A stretch of 64,000 nucleotides of DNA from assembly GCA_004138175.2 (NCBI GenBank), contig RYFE02000015.1:1-64000 (forward strand), written 5' to 3'. How positions within the stretch are numbered: position 1 is the first letter of the stretch; every line of letters begins with the position of its first letter. Below are positions 49,913-58,418 of the stretch, piece after piece. The position numbers and the translations under genes were made by a program. The DNA comes from Chloroflexales bacterium ZM16-3. GTDB lineage: Bacteria; Chloroflexota; Chloroflexia; Chloroflexales; Chloroflexaceae. The notes below the pieces were generated by a model. It had not been told where the DNA came from. It searched no databases and saw only the letters and a program-made list of their open reading frames with translations.

Positions 49913-49968
49913 GAATGAATAATGTTGAATGTTGAATGCGGGCATTCAACATTCAACATTATTCATTC
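49913..49968. repeat. TTGAATG heptamer palindrome spanning the hoxF-hoxU junction
   Basis: Perfect 27-bp arms (49913-49939 and 49942-49968) with a 2-nt loop include the same irregular AATAATG step on both sides. The palindrome covers the last codons and stop of hoxF and the leader of hoxU. Confidence 0.97.
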
Positions 49969-51551
49969 GGCACAAGTGCCGCATACTCCTCGGGGAAGTA
50001 CCTAAGCGTGCTGATCACCGGGTTGGGTGCCGACTGGCCGAGCCCGCAGAGGCTGGTGTCGCGCACGAGCTGGCAGAGCTCCCTGAGCTGCTCAATGTCG
50101 GCGGGGGTGGCCTGGCCTGCGGTAATCTTGCCCAGCAGGCGGTGGATCTGCACGGTGCCCACGCGGCAGGGGATACACTTACCGCAGGACTCGTCCATGC
50201 AGAACTCCATGTAGAATTTGGCCAGCTCGACCATATTGGTCGACTCGTCCATCACCACCATGCCGCCGGAGCCCATGATCGAGCCGACCTTCGCCAGTGA
50301 CTCGTAATCCACCGGGGTGTCGAAGAGGCTGGCCGGGATGCATCCGCCGGAGGGGCCGCCAGTCTGCACAGCCTTCACCTCGCCGCCATCCGCTGCGCCG
50401 CCGCCCAGCTCCTCCACGATCTCGCGCAGGGTCATCCCCATCGGTACCTCGATCAGGCCGGTGTTGCGGATCTTGCCGGTGAGGGCAAAGACCTTCGTGC
50501 CCTTGCTGGTCTCGGTGCCGATGTTGGCGTACCAGGCTGAGCCGCGCTCGACGATCGACGAGATATTGGCGAAGGTCTCGACGTTATTGATCAGGGTGGG
50601 CTTGCCCCAGAGGCCGCTCTCGGCGGGATAGGGCGGGCGGGGGCGGGGCTGGCCGCGCCGACCCTCGATGCTGGCGATCAGGGCCGTCTCCTCGCCGCAG
50701 ACGAAGGCCCCCGCGCCGACGCGGATATCGACCCGGAAATCGAAGGCGCTGTCGAAGATCTGGCTGCCGAGCAGGCCAAGCTTCTTGGCCTGGTTGATCG
50801 CCTTCTGAAGGCGCTGGATGGCCAGCGGGTACTCGCCGCGCACATAGATGTAGCCCTGGTCGGCCCCCACGGCATACGCCGCGATGCTCATGCCCTCCAG
50901 CACCAGGTGCGGGTCGCTCTCCAGCACGCTGCGGTCCATGAAGGCGCCGGGGTCGCCCTCATCGCCGTTGCAGACAATATACTTGCGATCACCTCGGCTC
51001 TTGGCTACAGTAGACCACTTCAGGCCGGTGGGGTAGCCAGCGCCGCCGCGACCGCGCAGGCCGCTGCGGGTGATCTCATCGATCACCTCGGCCGGGGTCA
51101 GCTCATTGATCGCCCGATAGAGCGAGCGGTAGCCACCGGCAGCGATATACTCCTCGATCCGCTCAGGGTCGATCTTGCCGCCGTTCTTACGCACGATTGG
51201 GTACTGGCGGGCGAAGAAGGGGTGGTGCAGGTCGCCGCGCTCGGCCTCGCAGGTGCCGCCGTTGATCGCGGCCACAATGCCCGCTGCGTGATCAGGGCGC
51301 ACATGCTCGTAGAGTACATCGCCCGGCTCAACTGTGACCATCGGGCCCTGGCCGCAGAAGCCCAGGCAGCCGACGCCGACAACCTCAACCTCGCTATCAA
51401 GGCCAGCCTCGGACACGGCCTCGTCCAGGCGGCGCTTGATCTCGAGGGCGTCGGACGCCTGACAGCCCGAGGATGTGCAGCAGTGGATGCGGATTCGCCG
51501 ACTCCGCTCGCGCTCGCGGCGTGCGATCTGCTGAAGCTCTTGAAGATCCAT
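49959..51551 (-). CDS. hoxF: NAD-reducing hydrogenase diaphorase subunit HoxF
   Basis: The 530-residue flavoprotein has a thioredoxin-like [2Fe-2S] domain ([14 protein letters not shown], then [12 protein letters not shown]), a NADH- and FMN-binding domain ([15 protein letters not shown] near 168, then [17 protein letters not shown]), and a C-terminal [4Fe-4S] site ([13 protein letters not shown] near 453). It transfers electrons between NAD(H) and the cluster chain. AGAGGA precedes ATG 51551. Its final Asn-Glu and stop codon are part of the heptamer palindrome at 49913-49968, so the repeat defines this protein's C-terminus. Confidence 0.95.
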   Translation of the reverse strand: MDLQELQQIARRERERSRRIRIHCCTSSGCQASDALEIKRRLDEAVSEAGLDSEVEVVGVGCLGFCGQGPMVTVEPGDVLYEHVRPDHAAGIVAAINGGTCEAERGDLHHPFFARQYPIVRKNGGKIDPERIEEYIAAGGYRSLYRAINELTPAEVIDEITRSGLRGRGGAGYPTGLKWSTVAKSRGDRKYIVCNGDEGDPGAFMDRSVLESDPHLVLEGMSIAAYAVGADQGYIYVRGEYPLAIQRLQKAINQAKKLGLLGSQIFDSAFDFRVDIRVGAGAFVCGEETALIASIEGRRGQPRPRPPYPAESGLWGKPTLINNVETFANISSIVERGSAWYANIGTETSKGTKVFALTGKIRNTGLIEVPMGMTLREIVEELGGGAADGGEVKAVQTGGPSGGCIPASLFDTPVDYESLAKVGSIMGSGGMVVMDESTNMVELAKFYMEFCMDESCGKCIPCRVGTVQIHRLLGKITAGQATPADIEQLRELCQLVRDTSLCGLGQSAPNPVISTLRYFPEEYAALVPNE

Positions 51552-51557
51552 ATGGTG

Positions 51558-52085
51558 TTAATCCTCTGATGGGGTTGTCAGCAGTGCCGTGAGCCGCGCG
51601 GCGATATCCTCGGGCGTGGCGTGGCCGGCCACCACGCCATCGATGATGATCGCCGGGGCGATGCCGCAGGCGCCGAGGCAGCGGGCGCTGGCCAGTGAGA
51701 AGCGACCGTCGGCGGTAGTCTTCCCAACGCTCACGCCAGCGACATCCTCGGCGGCGGCCATCAGGTCGCCCGCGCCCCTGACATAGCAGGCGGTGCCGAG
51801 GCAGATTGTGCAGGTGTGCTCGCCCTGGGGGGCCAGCGAGAAGAAGTGGTAGAAGGTCGCCACGCCGTAGACGCGGCTGGGCGGCAGATGGAGGCTGCGC
51901 GCGATCAAGGTGAGCAGCGACGGCGACAGGAAGCCGTAGATCTCCTGGGCCTTATGCAGCACCTCGATCAGCGCGTCAGGCCGGTATTGATTACGCTTCA
52001 TCGTCGCCTCAAGAATCTTGAGGCGGTTATCGCCAGCGCTGGCGGGCGTGCCCCGCGTCTGCGATGAGGCAGGGAGCGTAGACAT
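51558..52085 (-). CDS. hoxE: NAD-reducing hydrogenase diaphorase subunit HoxE
   Basis: The 175-residue NuoE-like protein has thioredoxin-fold [2Fe-2S] Cys in TCTICLGTACYVRGAG near 102 and ARCLGACGIAP near 145. ATG 52085 is taken because GGAG lies 11 bases upstream and the longer version adds only a 10-residue stretch. It is the first gene of the hox cluster; a HoxE subunit marks the five-subunit type seen in cyanobacteria and Chloroflexota. The divergent intergenic region to the M16C gene (52086-52287) must contain the promoter, but no strong match was found. GTAAC-N5-GTTAC at 52130-52144 is a possible site. Confidence 0.94.
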   Translation of the reverse strand: MSTLPASSQTRGTPASAGDNRLKILEATMKRNQYRPDALIEVLHKAQEIYGFLSPSLLTLIARSLHLPPSRVYGVATFYHFFSLAPQGEHTCTICLGTACYVRGAGDLMAAAEDVAGVSVGKTTADGRFSLASARCLGACGIAPAIIIDGVVAGHATPEDIAARLTALLTTPSED

Positions 52086-52287
52086 GGTGGTGTGTACTCC
52101 GTTACTGTTGAACATAGACCGCAGCTATGGTAACACCTCGTTACGCCTGGGGCGAAAAGGTTTAGCCACCCCCTGTGAAGGTGGGGCTATTCTTCGTGAA
52201 AAAGATCCAGATCGGCAAGCGAATCCCCGCCCGCGCAAAAAAATTGGTACAATACTCTGCGTACCCAGCACATAGAGAGAGGACGCA

Positions 52288-55200
52288 ATGACGCTCACGC
52301 ATGGATTTACGCTCGTCCGAGACGAGCCGATCACCGAGATCAATACCAGGGCTCGCATCTATCGCCACGCGAAGACCGGCGCCGAGTTGCTTTCGCTCTC
52401 CAACGATGACGAGAATAAGTGCTTTGGCATTACCTTTCGCACCCCGCCCGAGGACTCGACCGGGGTTGCCCATATCCTTGAGCACTCGGTGCTCTGCGGC
52501 TCGCGCAAGTACCCGGTCAAGGAGCCCTTTGTCGAACTGCTCAAAAGCTCGCTGAAAACCTTCCTCAATGCCTTCACCTACCCAGATAAGACCTGCTACC
52601 CGGTGGCCTCCACCAACCTGCGCGACTTCTACAACCTGGTGGATGTCTACCTCGACTCTGTCTTCTTCCCCAGGATCACGCCCGAGATCCTCAAGCAGGA
52701 GGGCTGGCACTACGAACTGGAGCGGAAGGACGACCCGCTGATCTTCAAGGGCGTGGTCTTCAACGAGATGAAGGGCGCCTACTCGTCGCCCGATGGTATG
52801 CTCCACCGGGTGGCCCAGCAGTCGCTCTTCCCCGACACCACCTACGGCCACTCGTCTGGCGGCGACCCGAAGGCCATCCCCGACCTGAGCTACGCGCAGT
52901 TCAAGCAGTTCCACAGCACGCTCTATCACCCCTCGAACGCGCGGATCTTCTTCTATGGCGACGACCCAGAGGACGAGCGGCTGCGCCTGCTGGACGCCTA
53001 CCTGAGCGAGTTTGACCCGATCACGCCGCCCTCCCAGATCGGCATACAGCAGCCCTTTGATGCCCCGCGCATCATCGAGCAGACCTACAGCTCTGATGAT
53101 GACAGCGGCAAGAAGGCCATGGTCTCGCTGAACTGGCTGGTCGGCGCAGAGCAGGATGTCCGGCGCATCCTGGAGATCGACCTGCTGAGCTACATCCTGC
53201 TCGGCAACGCCGGGGCACCGCTGCGCAAGGCGCTGATCGACTCGGGCCTGGGCGAAGATCTGACCGGCAGCGGCTATAACGACGGCCTGCTCCAGCACAC
53301 CTTCGCGGTCGGCATGAAGGGGATCGACCCGGCCGACGCCCAGAAGGTGGAAGATTTGATCATGGCGACCCTGGAGCAGCTGGCGAGCGAGGGGATCGAC
53401 CAGGACACGATCGCCGCCGCGCTGAACACCTTCGAGTTCAGCCTGCGCGAGAACAACACCGGCTCATTCCCCCGTGGCCTCAGCCTGATGCTGCGCGCGC
53501 TCGGCACCTGGCTCTACGAGGGCGACCCGCTGGCGCCGCTGCGCTTTGAAGAGCCAATGGCGGCCGTTCGCGCCGCGATCGACGGCGGCGAGCGGATCTT
53601 CGAGGGGCTCATCCGCAGCACCCTGCTGGAGAACACCCACCGCACCCGCGTGCTGCTGCGGCCCGACCCGGCCCAGGCCGAGCGCGAGGCCGCCGAGGAG
53701 CGTGCCCGCCTCAACGCCGTCCGCGCCGCCATGAGCGACGCCGACCTGGAGGCGGTGATCGCTGAGACCCACGCCCTCAAAGAGATGCAGGAGCGGGCCG
53801 ACTCGCCCGAGGAGCTGGCCAAGATTCCGACCCTCACCCTGGCCGACATCGAGCGCCAGGGCAAGAGCCTGCCCACCGCCGAGCACTCCCTAGGCGGCGT
53901 CGCTGTCCTCCACCACGACATCTTCACCAACGGGATCGTCTACCTGAACCTGGCCTTCGACCTGAAGACCCTGCCTGTCAGGCTGCTGCCCTATGTGCCG
54001 CTCTTCGGCCGCGCCCTCACCGAGATGGGCACCGAGGCCCAGGACTTTGTGAAGCTGCTCCAGCGCATCGGCCGCGACACGGGCGGCGTGGGCGCCGGGC
54101 CAAGCACAGCCACCACCGTTGGCGGCGGCGAGGCGATCGGCTACCTGATGGTCTCCGGCAAGTCGACCCTGGAGCAGGTCGGCGCGCTGCTCGGCATCAT
54201 GCGCGACATTCTGCTGACGGTGAAGCTCGACAACCGCGAGCGCTTCAAGCAGATGGTGCTGCGCTCGAAGGCGGGGCGTGAGTCGAGCCTCATCCCAAGC
54301 GGGCACGGCTACGCCCGCCAGCGTCTGGCCGCGCGGCTCACCTCGGCCGAGTGGGTAGACGAGCAGATGGGCGGCATCGGCGGCCTGTTCTTCATCCGCG
54401 AGCTAGAGAAGCGGATTGACAGCGACTGGCCCGGCGTCCTGGCCGACCTTGAGGCTGTCCGTCGCCACCTCACCAATCGCAGCGGGATGCTGGTAAATGT
54501 GACTCTGGACGAGGCAGGCTACGCGGAGCTGGCCCCCCAGCTCGGCAGCTTTCTGTCCGAGCTGCCGATAGCGGCGTTCACGCCGGCCGTGTGGGGGCTC
54601 TCGCCGGACGGCCCCTTCGAGGGGCTGACCATCCCGGCCAAGGTGAACTACGTGGCCAAGGGGGCCAACCTCTACGATCTGGGAATTCGCCCAGGCGGCG
54701 CATCCTCGGTGGCCGTGAAGCTGCTCAACACCGCATGGCTCTGGGACAAGGTGCGCGTGCAGGGCGGGGCCTACGGCGGCTTCTGCGGATTCAACCGCAA
54801 CACCGGCGTGTTCACTTACACCTCCTACCGCGACCCGAACCTGCTGGCGACTCTGGACATCTACGACCGCACGGGGGACTTCCTGCGCGGCCTGGCCCTG
54901 GACAGGGTGGCGCTAGAGCGGGCGATCATCGGCACGATCAGCGACATCGACAGCTACCAACTGCCCGACGCCAAGGGCAGCACGGCCATGTGGCGCTACC
55001 TGCTCGGGGCCACCGACGAATATCGCCAGGGGCTGCGCGAGGAGATCCTCGACGCTACCGAGGCCGATCTGAAGGCATTCGCCGACGCCGTGGACGCCGT
55101 GCGCGACCAGGGGGTCATCGCGGTGGTCGGCTCAGCCGAGGCGGTTGAGGCAGCGAACAAGGATCGCCCCGGCCTGTTGACGCCCATACGTGTGCTGTAA
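52288..55200 (+). CDS. M16C (PreP-like) zinc metallopeptidase
   Basis: The 970-residue protein resembles presequence protease and its bacterial homologs. The inverzincin motif HILEHSVLCGS (HxxEH) is near residue 65, followed by KSSLKTFLNAFTYPDKTCYPVAS. The distal zinc Glu is expected in FNEMKGAYSS near 160. Two M16 halves are joined by a helical linker (about residues 480-530), and the C-terminal half shows QGGAYGGFCGFN near 820. It degrades short peptides in the cytoplasm or, in some relatives, leader peptides. AGAGAGGA precedes ATG 52288. Confidence 0.95.
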   Translation: MTLTHGFTLVRDEPITEINTRARIYRHAKTGAELLSLSNDDENKCFGITFRTPPEDSTGVAHILEHSVLCGSRKYPVKEPFVELLKSSLKTFLNAFTYPDKTCYPVASTNLRDFYNLVDVYLDSVFFPRITPEILKQEGWHYELERKDDPLIFKGVVFNEMKGAYSSPDGMLHRVAQQSLFPDTTYGHSSGGDPKAIPDLSYAQFKQFHSTLYHPSNARIFFYGDDPEDERLRLLDAYLSEFDPITPPSQIGIQQPFDAPRIIEQTYSSDDDSGKKAMVSLNWLVGAEQDVRRILEIDLLSYILLGNAGAPLRKALIDSGLGEDLTGSGYNDGLLQHTFAVGMKGIDPADAQKVEDLIMATLEQLASEGIDQDTIAAALNTFEFSLRENNTGSFPRGLSLMLRALGTWLYEGDPLAPLRFEEPMAAVRAAIDGGERIFEGLIRSTLLENTHRTRVLLRPDPAQAEREAAEERARLNAVRAAMSDADLEAVIAETHALKEMQERADSPEELAKIPTLTLADIERQGKSLPTAEHSLGGVAVLHHDIFTNGIVYLNLAFDLKTLPVRLLPYVPLFGRALTEMGTEAQDFVKLLQRIGRDTGGVGAGPSTATTVGGGEAIGYLMVSGKSTLEQVGALLGIMRDILLTVKLDNRERFKQMVLRSKAGRESSLIPSGHGYARQRLAARLTSAEWVDEQMGGIGGLFFIRELEKRIDSDWPGVLADLEAVRRHLTNRSGMLVNVTLDEAGYAELAPQLGSFLSELPIAAFTPAVWGLSPDGPFEGLTIPAKVNYVAKGANLYDLGIRPGGASSVAVKLLNTAWLWDKVRVQGGAYGGFCGFNRNTGVFTYTSYRDPNLLATLDIYDRTGDFLRGLALDRVALERAIIGTISDIDSYQLPDAKGSTAMWRYLLGATDEYRQGLREEILDATEADLKAFADAVDAVRDQGVIAVVGSAEAVEAANKDRPGLLTPIRVL

Positions 55201-55216
55201 CGTCCCTCGCCCCAAA

Positions 55217-55346
55217 AAAAGATCGCAATACCGCAGAAGTAACGCTGTGAGGCATCCTGTCATTCTGAGCGAAGCGAAGAATCCCAGCCGGGACCCTTCG
55301 CTTCGCTCAGGGTGACAGCGTTACTTCTGCGGTATTGCAAAAGATC
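55217..55346. mobile_element. MITE-like element copy 2 with 8-bp target duplication
   Basis: The 114-bp element (55225-55338) has perfect 24-bp inverted ends and the same core as copy 1 (CTGAGCGAAGCGAAG). It is flanked by the exact 8-bp repeat AAAAGATC (55217-55224 and 55339-55346). Both ends carry a GCG where copy 1 has CCC/GGG, so the ends changed together. It sits between the M16C gene and its terminator hairpin. Confidence 0.93.
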
Positions 55347-55398
55347 ATATATTTGGCTGAGATTGCCAGCAAAGCTGGCAATCTCAGCCAAATATATG
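55346..55398 (+). terminator. Terminator hairpin of the M16C gene
   Basis: A perfect 25-bp stem (55346-55370 with 55374-55398) with an AAA loop is followed by GTAGGTTTTTT. It lies 18 bases before the next start codon, so it would also shape the leader of that gene. The stem is unusually long for an intrinsic terminator. Confidence 0.75.
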
Positions 55399-55416
55399 TA
55401 GGTTTTTTAGGATCGT

Positions 55417-56445
55417 ATGCCTCCCCAGCGAGATGCGCCCCACCCGACGGACCCGCTCGGCATGCCCGAGGGCCTGCTGGCCGCCGTGATCTGCGCGGGG
55501 CTGCTGATCGGCAGCTTCGCGGTGACAACTGCCTACACAACCATGCCCCCCGGCGAGCGCTGGGCGGCCCTGACGACCTTCAGCCTGCTGGCGGTGGCCT
55601 ACACCCTGCCGGGCAGCGCGGCCCTGTACGACGCGCTTGGGCGCGCGGTGCGGCGGGACTGGCGGGCGCTGGCAACCCTCGCTGCCCTGGTGCCGACGCT
55701 CTACATGGCCTACAGCGTGGCCGTGGGGCGCTTCGAGCTGCTTGGGCTGATCTCGGCGGCGCTGTTCGCCGCCGTGCCCGCCGTGGCCATGCTGCGCGCC
55801 GCCGACTCACGTACGCCCACGGCCATCGACGCGGTGGGCATCGGCTACCTGTGGCTCTCGCTCCAGCTCGGGCTGCTCCCTGGGTTCGGACTGCCTGAGC
55901 AGGGGGCGATGGTCGGCTTCTTCCAGATGGTCGCGCCGCCACTGCTGCTGCTGCTGCTGGCCGCGCGCGGCTGGCCCGGCCTCGGCTACACATGGTTCCT
56001 CAGCGCGGCGGATCTGCGGGCAGCCCTGCTGGCCAGCGCCGCGCTGGTGGTGGTCGTCGGCGGGCTCGCCTGGGCGCTCGGGCTGATCGGCGCGCCTGCG
56101 GCCCTCCCCGGCGGCGCTGCCCTGCTTGGGGCCGCCCTGTCGGCCTACTTCTTCAGCGCCCTGCCCGCCGAGCTACTGCTGCGCGGCGTGGCCCAGAACG
56201 GGGCCGCCAGGGCACTGGCCGCGCGCGGCGTGGCCCGCGCCGAGCTGATCGGCCTGGCGACAGGAGTGGCCCTAACACTTGTGGGCGCGCTGATCAGCCC
56301 CGGCGGCGGCTGGCGGCTCGCCCTGGTCGAGGCTGTAGCCGCGCTGGGCTACGGCTGGGTCTACATGCGCACCGGCAAGACAACCGCCTCGGCGGTGCCG
56401 CATATGTTCGTCGCCCTGCTGCTGATGCTCTTCGCCAGCCTGTGA
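55417..56445 (+). CDS. CPBP-like intramembrane protease family protein
   Basis: The 342-residue protein has about nine hydrophobic segments. Near residue 245 it reads SALPAELLLRGVAQNGAARAL, which matches the CPBP motif EExxxR except that the first Glu is Ala. Near residue 325 VPHMFVALLL supplies the late His. CPBP (Abi) proteins are membrane metalloproteases, so the lost Glu may reduce or abolish activity. The ribosome-binding site is weak (TTAGGAT). No functional link to neighbours is evident. Confidence 0.6.
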   Translation: MPPQRDAPHPTDPLGMPEGLLAAVICAGLLIGSFAVTTAYTTMPPGERWAALTTFSLLAVAYTLPGSAALYDALGRAVRRDWRALATLAALVPTLYMAYSVAVGRFELLGLISAALFAAVPAVAMLRAADSRTPTAIDAVGIGYLWLSLQLGLLPGFGLPEQGAMVGFFQMVAPPLLLLLLAARGWPGLGYTWFLSAADLRAALLASAALVVVVGGLAWALGLIGAPAALPGGAALLGAALSAYFFSALPAELLLRGVAQNGAARALAARGVARAELIGLATGVALTLVGALISPGGGWRLALVEAVAALGYGWVYMRTGKTTASAVPHMFVALLLMLFASL

Positions 56446-56462
56446 TCTCAACAAACCTTGCC

Positions 56463-57767
56463 CTAACGTGAATCGGCGAAGCTGAGCGGAATGGTGAGCG
56501 CAGCGGCCAGCGACTCGCCCTGGCGCAGGCGGTAGATCGGCACACGCAGCTCGGCGACCCGGCGCAACGTCGGCTCGGGGTCGTACCAGCCGCCGAAGCT
56601 CTGTGGGTCCACGAAAAGCACGGCGGCGCGCACGCCCCGGTAGATATGCTGCTGGAGCGCGCCGATCCAGCGCTCGTCGATCGACGAGGTGATGATCAGC
56701 AGCGTGCAGTTGCGCCCGAAGCGCTGGCTCTCGGCAAGCAGCACCTCGGCCAGCGACTGCGAGCTGTGGGCGCGCAACACGGCCAGCGCCTCCAGGATCT
56801 TAAAGAGCTGGCGCGACTCGCGCTCGGCGGGGATGACCTCGCGGTGCTGCCCCCAGGCCACCAGGCCAACGATACGGTTCTGGGTGAGCAGGGTGCGGGC
56901 AAGCGAGGCCGCCGCCATCACCGCGTACTCCTCAGTGCTCTCCAGCACCTGGGCCGGGCCGCGCCGCTCGCTCGGCTGGCGGTTCCACCAGGGCGCCGCG
57001 TTGCGCTCGTCCTCCTCCGCGCGCGAGCGCCGCACGGCCCGCGTATCACGCACCACCGCCCGCTCCTGCATGTCCAGCACCAGATAGATATCGGCCGAGG
57101 GGTCGAGCTCAAACTCCTTAACCATCAGCTGGCCGATGCGCGCCGTGCTACGCCAGTGGATGCGGTTGAAGCTGTCGCCCGGCACATACTCGCGCACGGT
57201 GGCCACATTCGGCGTGACGTTGAACGTGCGTGCGCGGGTAGACTGTCCGCCGGGCAATTCGGCGCTGGGCAGCTTAAAGCTTGGCAGATCCACCATCTGC
57301 GGGTAGACAACGATCTCATTGGTGGAGGCCACCCGGCGCGAGAGCCGCACAATCCCGAAGGGGTCGCCGCTGATCAGGGTGGCCGGGCCGAGCCGGAAGC
57401 GCCCGCGCATAGTGCAGAGGGTGCGGGCGAGCCAGCGGCCGCGCTGGCGTCCGCCCAGGTAGGTAACGAAGCCCGCACCGTGCTGGGGCAGCTCCGACTC
57501 GTCGCGCAGCTCGATCCAGAGCTTAGGGATGCGCCAGCGGTTGCGGATGCTGATTCGCTCGCGGGCGAACTCGCCCACGTTGGCCCGCAGGGTCAGCGTC
57601 TCGCGCTCGACCAGCAGGCCGCGCAGGTTCAGCCAGGCCCACAGCACCGACAGCATGAGCAGCCCGAGCAGCAGGTAGCTCAGGTGGAAGAAGAGGCGTA
57701 GCCCGGTGCCCTGCGCCACCAGGAAGCACAGCCCGCTTAGCAGGAGGACGGTAATCGGTCTGAGCAT
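56463..57767 (-). CDS. DUF58 domain-containing membrane protein
   Basis: ATG 57767 is used; the longer frame begins with SAFSIQRSAFSIQHSG, the translation of a CTGAATG heptamer repeat. The 434-residue protein has two N-terminal membrane segments (about residues 5-45), a beta-rich middle part, and the DUF58 core with REYVPGDSFNRIHWRSTARIG near 205-225, followed by a VWA-like C-terminal part. Such proteins usually act with MoxR ATPases and transglutaminase-like proteins, none of which are present here. The heptamer block sits where the ribosome-binding site should be. Confidence 0.88.
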   Translation of the reverse strand: MLRPITVLLLSGLCFLVAQGTGLRLFFHLSYLLLGLLMLSVLWAWLNLRGLLVERETLTLRANVGEFARERISIRNRWRIPKLWIELRDESELPQHGAGFVTYLGGRQRGRWLARTLCTMRGRFRLGPATLISGDPFGIVRLSRRVASTNEIVVYPQMVDLPSFKLPSAELPGGQSTRARTFNVTPNVATVREYVPGDSFNRIHWRSTARIGQLMVKEFELDPSADIYLVLDMQERAVVRDTRAVRRSRAEEDERNAAPWWNRQPSERRGPAQVLESTEEYAVMAAASLARTLLTQNRIVGLVAWGQHREVIPAERESRQLFKILEALAVLRAHSSQSLAEVLLAESQRFGRNCTLLIITSSIDERWIGALQQHIYRGVRAAVLFVDPQSFGGWYDPEPTLRRVAELRVPIYRLRQGESLAAALTIPLSFADSR

Positions 57768-57772
57768 AATGC

Positions 57773-57819
57773 CTGAATGCTGAATGCTGAATGCTGAACG
57801 CTGAATGCTGAATGCTGAA
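57773..57819. repeat. CTGAATG heptamer array upstream of the DUF58 gene
   Basis: Six to seven CTGAATG units end 6 bases before the DUF58 start codon. On the far side, CATTTCAACATGCAACATTC (57825-57844) is a decayed opposite arm. The same unit forms the perfect palindrome at 35825-35868. Confidence 0.92.
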
Positions 57820-57958
57820 TAGCCGCATTTCAACATGCAACATTCTCCCCCACCGCCCCCGGCGTGTCAAGAAAACCTCGTCGTGCTATACTCAGCGGGG
57901 AATGCCTAACCGCTGCCAGCCTTCAGGACGGGCTGGCCCTGATCGGGGGGCTCGCCTG

Positions 57959-58282
57959 ATGATCTACCACATCGCTGCCCAGGCCGACTGGCAGGCCGCC
58001 CAGGCCGCCGGCCAGTACACAGCCGACAGCCTGGCCGCAGAGGGCTTCATCCACTGCTCGACACGGGCGCAGGTGATCGGTACCGCGGCGCGCTTCTTCG
58101 CCGGTCGCAGGGATCTGCTGCTGCTAGAGATCGAAACGGCCCGGCTCACATCCGAGCTGCGCTACGAGGAGGGCGAGCCGGGGGTGCTGTTCCCGCACGT
58201 CTACGGATCGATCAACCTCGACGCGGTCGTCGCCGCGTACTCCTTCGCCCCCGGCCCCGATGGGGCGTTCGCAATGCCTTAG
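57959..58282 (+). CDS. DUF952 family protein
   Basis: The 107-residue protein starts MIYHIAAQADW and has SLAAEGFIHCSTRAQV near 25-40 and GVLFPHVYGSINLDAV near 75-90, the conserved blocks of the DUF952 family, whose fold resembles ADP-ribosyltransferases. No reaction is established. ATG 57959 is chosen by homology over an ATG 147 bases upstream; only a G-run (GGGGGG) lies about 10 bases before it. TATACT near 57890 could be a -10 box. Confidence 0.8.
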   Translation: MIYHIAAQADWQAAQAAGQYTADSLAAEGFIHCSTRAQVIGTAARFFAGRRDLLLLEIETARLTSELRYEEGEPGVLFPHVYGSINLDAVVAAYSFAPGPDGAFAMP

Positions 58283-58285
58283 AAG

Positions 58286-58407
58286 GCAATACCGCAGGAA
58301 CACTGTCACCCTGCGCGTGCCTGGCCCGTAAACGGGCGGGCTACGGTGCTGCGAAGGCCGCCTGCGCGGCCTTCGTCAGAACAAGAGCCCGCGGCTTCAG
58401 CCGCCGG
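58286..58407. repeat. Decayed MITE end and two small palindromes
   Basis: GCAATACCGCAGGAACACTG (58286-58305) matches the left end of the MITE family with gaps; no right end is present. An inverted repeat (CGAAGGCCGC/GCGGCCTTCG, 58352-58361 and 58366-58375) and a GCCCGCGGCTTCAGCCGCCGGGC-like stem (58388-58410) follow. They lie between the convergent DUF952 and hisS genes and may act as terminators. Confidence 0.65.
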
Positions 58408-58418
58408 GCGACGCCACA

